Assembly (NCBI RefSeq): GCF_964204645.1
Contig: NC_134025.1
Span: forward strand, 2,733,001 to 2,797,000
From: Tubulanus polymorphus
Taxonomy: Eukaryota > Nemertea > Palaeonemertea > Tubulaniformes > Tubulanidae
Length of the DNA: 64,000 nt
Direction: 5' to 3'
In this document: piece after piece, positions 60,619 through 64,000 of the stretch
Layout: every line of letters begins with the position of its first letter
How positions within the stretch are numbered: the first letter of the stretch is position 1
The notes under the pieces: generated by a model
What the model saw: the letters and a program-made list of their open reading frames with translations, nothing else
What the model was told of the DNA's origin: nothing
Database searches by the model: none
Made by a program: the position numbers and the translations under genes

Positions 60619-60624
60619 TTTATT
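60619..60624 (-). promoter_or_regulatory. Candidate polyadenylation signal for ZC2HC1C-like gene
   Basis: AATAAA on the minus strand (plus-strand tttatt), about 310 bases after the stop of the minus-strand zinc-finger gene. Use is inferred from position only. Confidence 0.35.
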
Positions 60625-60934
60625 CTCTATAAATAGAATTTATCAACTAAATAATTTCATTGATATAACAATATATTATCATTTTCTACATAGCGCGCCG
60701 TATCCATTTCTCACTCAGCGCGCGATGAAGGCAGCACTGTACCGTCCTCATCTGATAAAGCAGGCCTGTAAATCTTCCATCTTTTACGATGAAGATAAAA
60801 TCTACCAACCATTTAATGGTCAATGACTAATTCGAGCTCAAATAATACTATATATTTTATCCTCAATAACAAAAGAGGAATTTTGTAATAAAACATAAGA
60901 TATACGATGAAATAATAGAGACATTGTTTGTTCT

Positions 60935-63398
60935 TTATCTTCTACGAGAAACTCCCTTTTTAGGTGGAGCGGGTCGAGCTTTAATATCTTTACATTTAGG
61001 AATATGTCTTTCAGCAGTTGTTGGGTTAAATCGTCTTTCGCAATAAGGACACTGAACATAATCCGGATTTTCTGAAGGTGGGGGTGGCGGTAGATCGCTT
61101 ATCTTTCCTCCAGCTGCTTCAACTTGAGACAACTTCTTCGCGTAACGAATTGATTTGATGAAATCTTCATGCTGAGCACGCCAGTTTACCTTTTTTCTCC
61201 GCTGAAAGATTCAATCAGAGCAATTTTTATGGTAAAACCATCCAAGTGTATCGATAGTGGATTATCTGGTTAACAAATTAGTTTTCTTATTTTTTATTGG
61301 ACGATTTAATTCAGGATTGGCGTCGTCATTTTTTTACATAAAATGACAGTGATGCAATAATAGCTCTCACCTGAATGTCCGTATTTTGCTTCGGTTCATC
61401 TCTATTATATTTCTGCGCTTCGGTACCAACCGTGCGCATTTTCGTTGCATCAAATACTTTTCGTTTTTTCGATGCTTTGCTACAAGCTTGTTTATGTTTC
61501 TCCAGTCGTTCTAAAGCGAATTTTCTTCCGCAAATGGAACACGGTTTTAAGTTGACATTAACTTCCGGAGCTGCGGCATCGGAGGCTAATGCGGCTTCTT
61601 CGTAGAATCTTGAAGCAGGCTCGTCATGAACCGCAACATTTTCTTCGTCATCTGAAGTAGGAGGCGGTTCCCATTTCTTCACTCGTGGTCTAGTTTTTGG
61701 CTCGATTTTTTTAGTTCTTGTAGGTTGTTGTTCTTCAACATAATCTTTCTTCCAATGAATTTCATCATCGTCTTCACCGCTGTCATCATTCCACTCTTGC
61801 ATTTCTTGCAGCAATTTTTTACGTTTATTTTCCGCTGCTTTTCTCTTCATTTCTTTCTCCTCTTCAGCTTTATCCTGGTGAATAAGAACAGTATAATGTA
61901 TACTTAAAATGTGCGTAGCGAGAACTGTTTATTTTACCACGAACCAACAATGTGTATTCTTACCTTTTCTTCTTGTTTTTCTCTTTCCAATTTCATCCTT
62001 TCGAGTTCAGCTTGTTGTTGTTTAATTTTAGCTATCAATTCCTGTTCCTTGCGTTTTATTTCTGCTTCCCAGTCGTTCTCATCAGGAGATTCTGGAGCAG
62101 TATTTTGCAGCTCGTCGCTGTCGTCATCGACTTCATCATTCTTAAAATGTATCTTTGGAACTATTGGTTTAGGTTTAGGCGGTTTGTGTTTATGACGGGA
62201 TGGAGGGTCTGAGTTTTGTGTGCTGGAATACTGAGGTTTGTGCACGCGAGCTTTTATAATTCTATTTTCCCGTTCGATGTCCCGTTCTTTTTGCCATTGC
62301 TGAAAATGTCCAGAATTTTCTCTCGACCTTGGTAAATGAGCCCGTTCAATGCGCACTTGCCGTTCGATATCTTGTTCAATTTGCCATTTTTCGAAATCAC
62401 TTAAATGAGTTGGACTCTTTTGTTTTTGGTGCCGACTATGTTGCTGTCTTCGTATATGTTCTAAAGCAGCCGATGTAAGGTTATCCTCATCACTACTATT
62501 CATGTTTTCAAATCGTTCACGGTCGTACGCAGCACGAGTTTGATCTTTTTGTTTTCGCGCGCGGACTAGTTTCGGCTTGAATTGCATCGGAGGTGTTGGC
62601 ACGTGTTCTTCATATCGTTCATTAACTTTTTCCGTTCGATGATTATTTCGCTGAATTGGTTGTAATAAGTTTGATCGATCACGTCCAGCGCTTCCGGCGT
62701 GTTTAGGGTGATTTTGGGTAGGTATACGACGAGGTATTTGTCTTCTTTTTTTATTGCGATCGTGAGCGCTATATCGGTCTGGATCTGGTTGTATTGGGGA
62801 ATGTTTGCTGGTAGATTCAGTTCGTCTTTGATGAGACCCACTGTTCGGTTGTGATCTCGTAGTTCGATTCACTTTATCTAAGGCACGCTTTTGATTATCC
62901 TCGTACATGTCTATCAGCTTTTGCTCCTTTTCTTTCATGAGTTTCTGTTGAAATGTTGCCTGTAGTGCCGAAGCGTTTGAAGGGTCCGATCTTTTACGCC
63001 CATATTGATATCTACCGGGTGTGGGGTTTACTTGAGCAGGGAGTGGAATACGTGATTGCGTCATAGCCATGGAGCCTGAAATATACATAATCAAATCATT
63101 TTCCGCTTTTATAAAGTTCTCGTAAACTAAGCTATTATTAAACTTGCTCTTGTCGGGAGACTGATTTTTAGCAGTGTTAACTCCAGATCATGCATGTAAA
63201 ACCATTGGATGATTTATTACCTTTATTTATAACCACAGTGTCGTTTGATATATTGAATCGGGATATTTCTGAATTGTATGGGGTGTCCCACACAACGGGG
63301 TAAGTGGAGTTTGACTGCATCCTTGACGTTGTATTTTGACTATGGATCGTCTGCATGAGATTCAATCTTTTTGCAGCATTTTGAGGATAACATACCAT
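60935..63398 (-). CDS. ZC2HC1C: ZC2HC1C-like C2HC zinc-finger protein, 686 aa, 4 coding exons
   Basis: Coding exons on the minus strand: 63398-63221, 63075-61964, 61874-61371, 61201-60935. They join in frame to 686 codons plus stop. Two C2HC fingers lie near the C-terminus: C542-C545-H557-C561 (CSICGRKFALERLEKHKQAC) and C649-C652-H664-C668 (CPYCERRFNPTTAERHIPKC). They are separated by the family linker: KKRKVFDATK, then VNWRAQHEDFIKSIRYAK and GGKISDLPPPPPSENPDY. The double finger and linker define the ZC2HC1 (FAM164) family. The long N-terminal part and short tail after finger 2 fit ZC2HC1C better than ZC2HC1A. The N-terminal region is basic and Gln/Arg-rich, with coiled-coil-prone Glu/Lys/Gln stretches at about 380-455. 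Exon 1 is called coding because its open frame reaches the donor in the phase needed by exon 2; if not, ATG 63070 would start a shorter product. The molecular function of the family is poorly known. Confidence 0.92.
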
Positions 63399-64000
63399 TA
63401 CAATTCTTTTTAGATTATTTCAAACCCAAAGTATATGTCTTATAAGACATTTAAACAGGTTAGGTGAATTTCACTCCTGAGAGCCGTCCCCCTGATGCAA
63501 ACTATAGGCTACTTTAGTAGGTGGTATATAGCCTTATGGCGTTGCATTCACTTACGGTAGTGAAAAGTGACAGATAACGAAGGGTTACTAAGATCCGGCT
63601 TTTTTATGCAAAACTCATTGATTGAGTCTGACTCTGAGAATGATCAAATCAGACTCAAACTCAGTCAATGAGAGTGTGACAGCTGCTAAAATCAACAAAA
63701 CAAAAAAGCCAAACAAACGATAGTCTACAATTAAGTAGGCCTAAGACATCCGTACGAGCAACTTATCCGAGTGTCCAATCTGATTCAAATAAAACTTCTT
63801 TTCAATGTTAAAATAGCCATTTTTCATGAATTTGGTTCCTACCTTTGACTATTTTCAACCAGGAAGTAAGCCTATTGTTTGTTTACATGGTTGGTAGGGA
63901 CATAGGGTGTGTTGCGCAGATTTGTATTCGTTTAAATGTAAACACAAAATTTCACACAATAGGATAAATATTTGCTTGAAATATATATCATAGAATTATG
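63399..64000. other. Upstream flank of the ZC2HC1C-like gene
   Basis: Probably holds the 5'UTR and promoter of the minus-strand gene. An imperfect hairpin pairs ctcattgattgagtctga (63614-63631) with the tcagactcaaactcagtcaatgag region (63649-63672). No further gene seen. Confidence 0.4.

Noticed and set aside
61725-62212. Plus-strand Phe/Leu/Ser-rich frames opposite the zinc-finger gene
   Set aside because: Antisense shadows of the Lys/Glu-rich coding exons of the minus-strand gene.

Overview
The window is AT-rich animal nuclear DNA. Small coding exons sit between GT...AG introns, intergenic gaps are large, and microsatellites and non-autonomous mobile elements are common. The gene set (ERR nuclear receptor, Rab4, NBR1, a ZC2HC1C-type zinc-finger protein) and the repeat style fit a lophotrochozoan invertebrate, most likely a mollusc. 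That placement is inferred from overall character, not from a search. Five protein-coding genes can be reconstructed exon by exon, and all five give continuous frames across their splice junctions.

Layout: 864-3940 (+) estrogen-related receptor, 6 coding exons. 3941-10804 is 3'UTR/intergenic sequence with a tRNA-derived SINE and a 108-bp tandem duplication. 10805-13585 (-) Rab4, 7 coding exons. 13586-14164 is a 579-bp head-to-head spacer. 14165-21512 (+) NBR1, 20 coding exons. 21513-25740 is 3'UTR/intergenic with a hAT-like MITE. 25741-28725 (+) is an unrecognised Ser-rich nuclear-type protein of 275 aa, 4 coding exons. 28726-60934 is about 32 kb with no supportable gene; it holds a very long (AT)n(AC)n microsatellite, foldback elements, tRNA-like repeats and a decayed transposase-like fragment. 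60935-63398 (-) ZC2HC1C-like C2HC zinc-finger protein, 4 coding exons.

Rab4 (endosomal recycling) and NBR1 (selective-autophagy receptor) share one short spacer and may share a promoter. NBR1 introns and 3' flank have collected at least five different non-autonomous elements.

The most unusual signal is a set of four foldback elements (near 2773, 18320, 38884 and 47900). Each carries, just inside one arm, the pattern TGANGATG - short hairpin - CGAAACG, which closely resembles the catalytic core of hammerhead ribozymes (CUGANGA...GAAA). The hairpin sequences differ between copies, and in three of the four they pair perfectly. This looks like a dispersed, ribozyme-related non-autonomous retroelement family. 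Whether it self-cleaves cannot be told from the sequence, because all copies have an extra U between the core and stem II.
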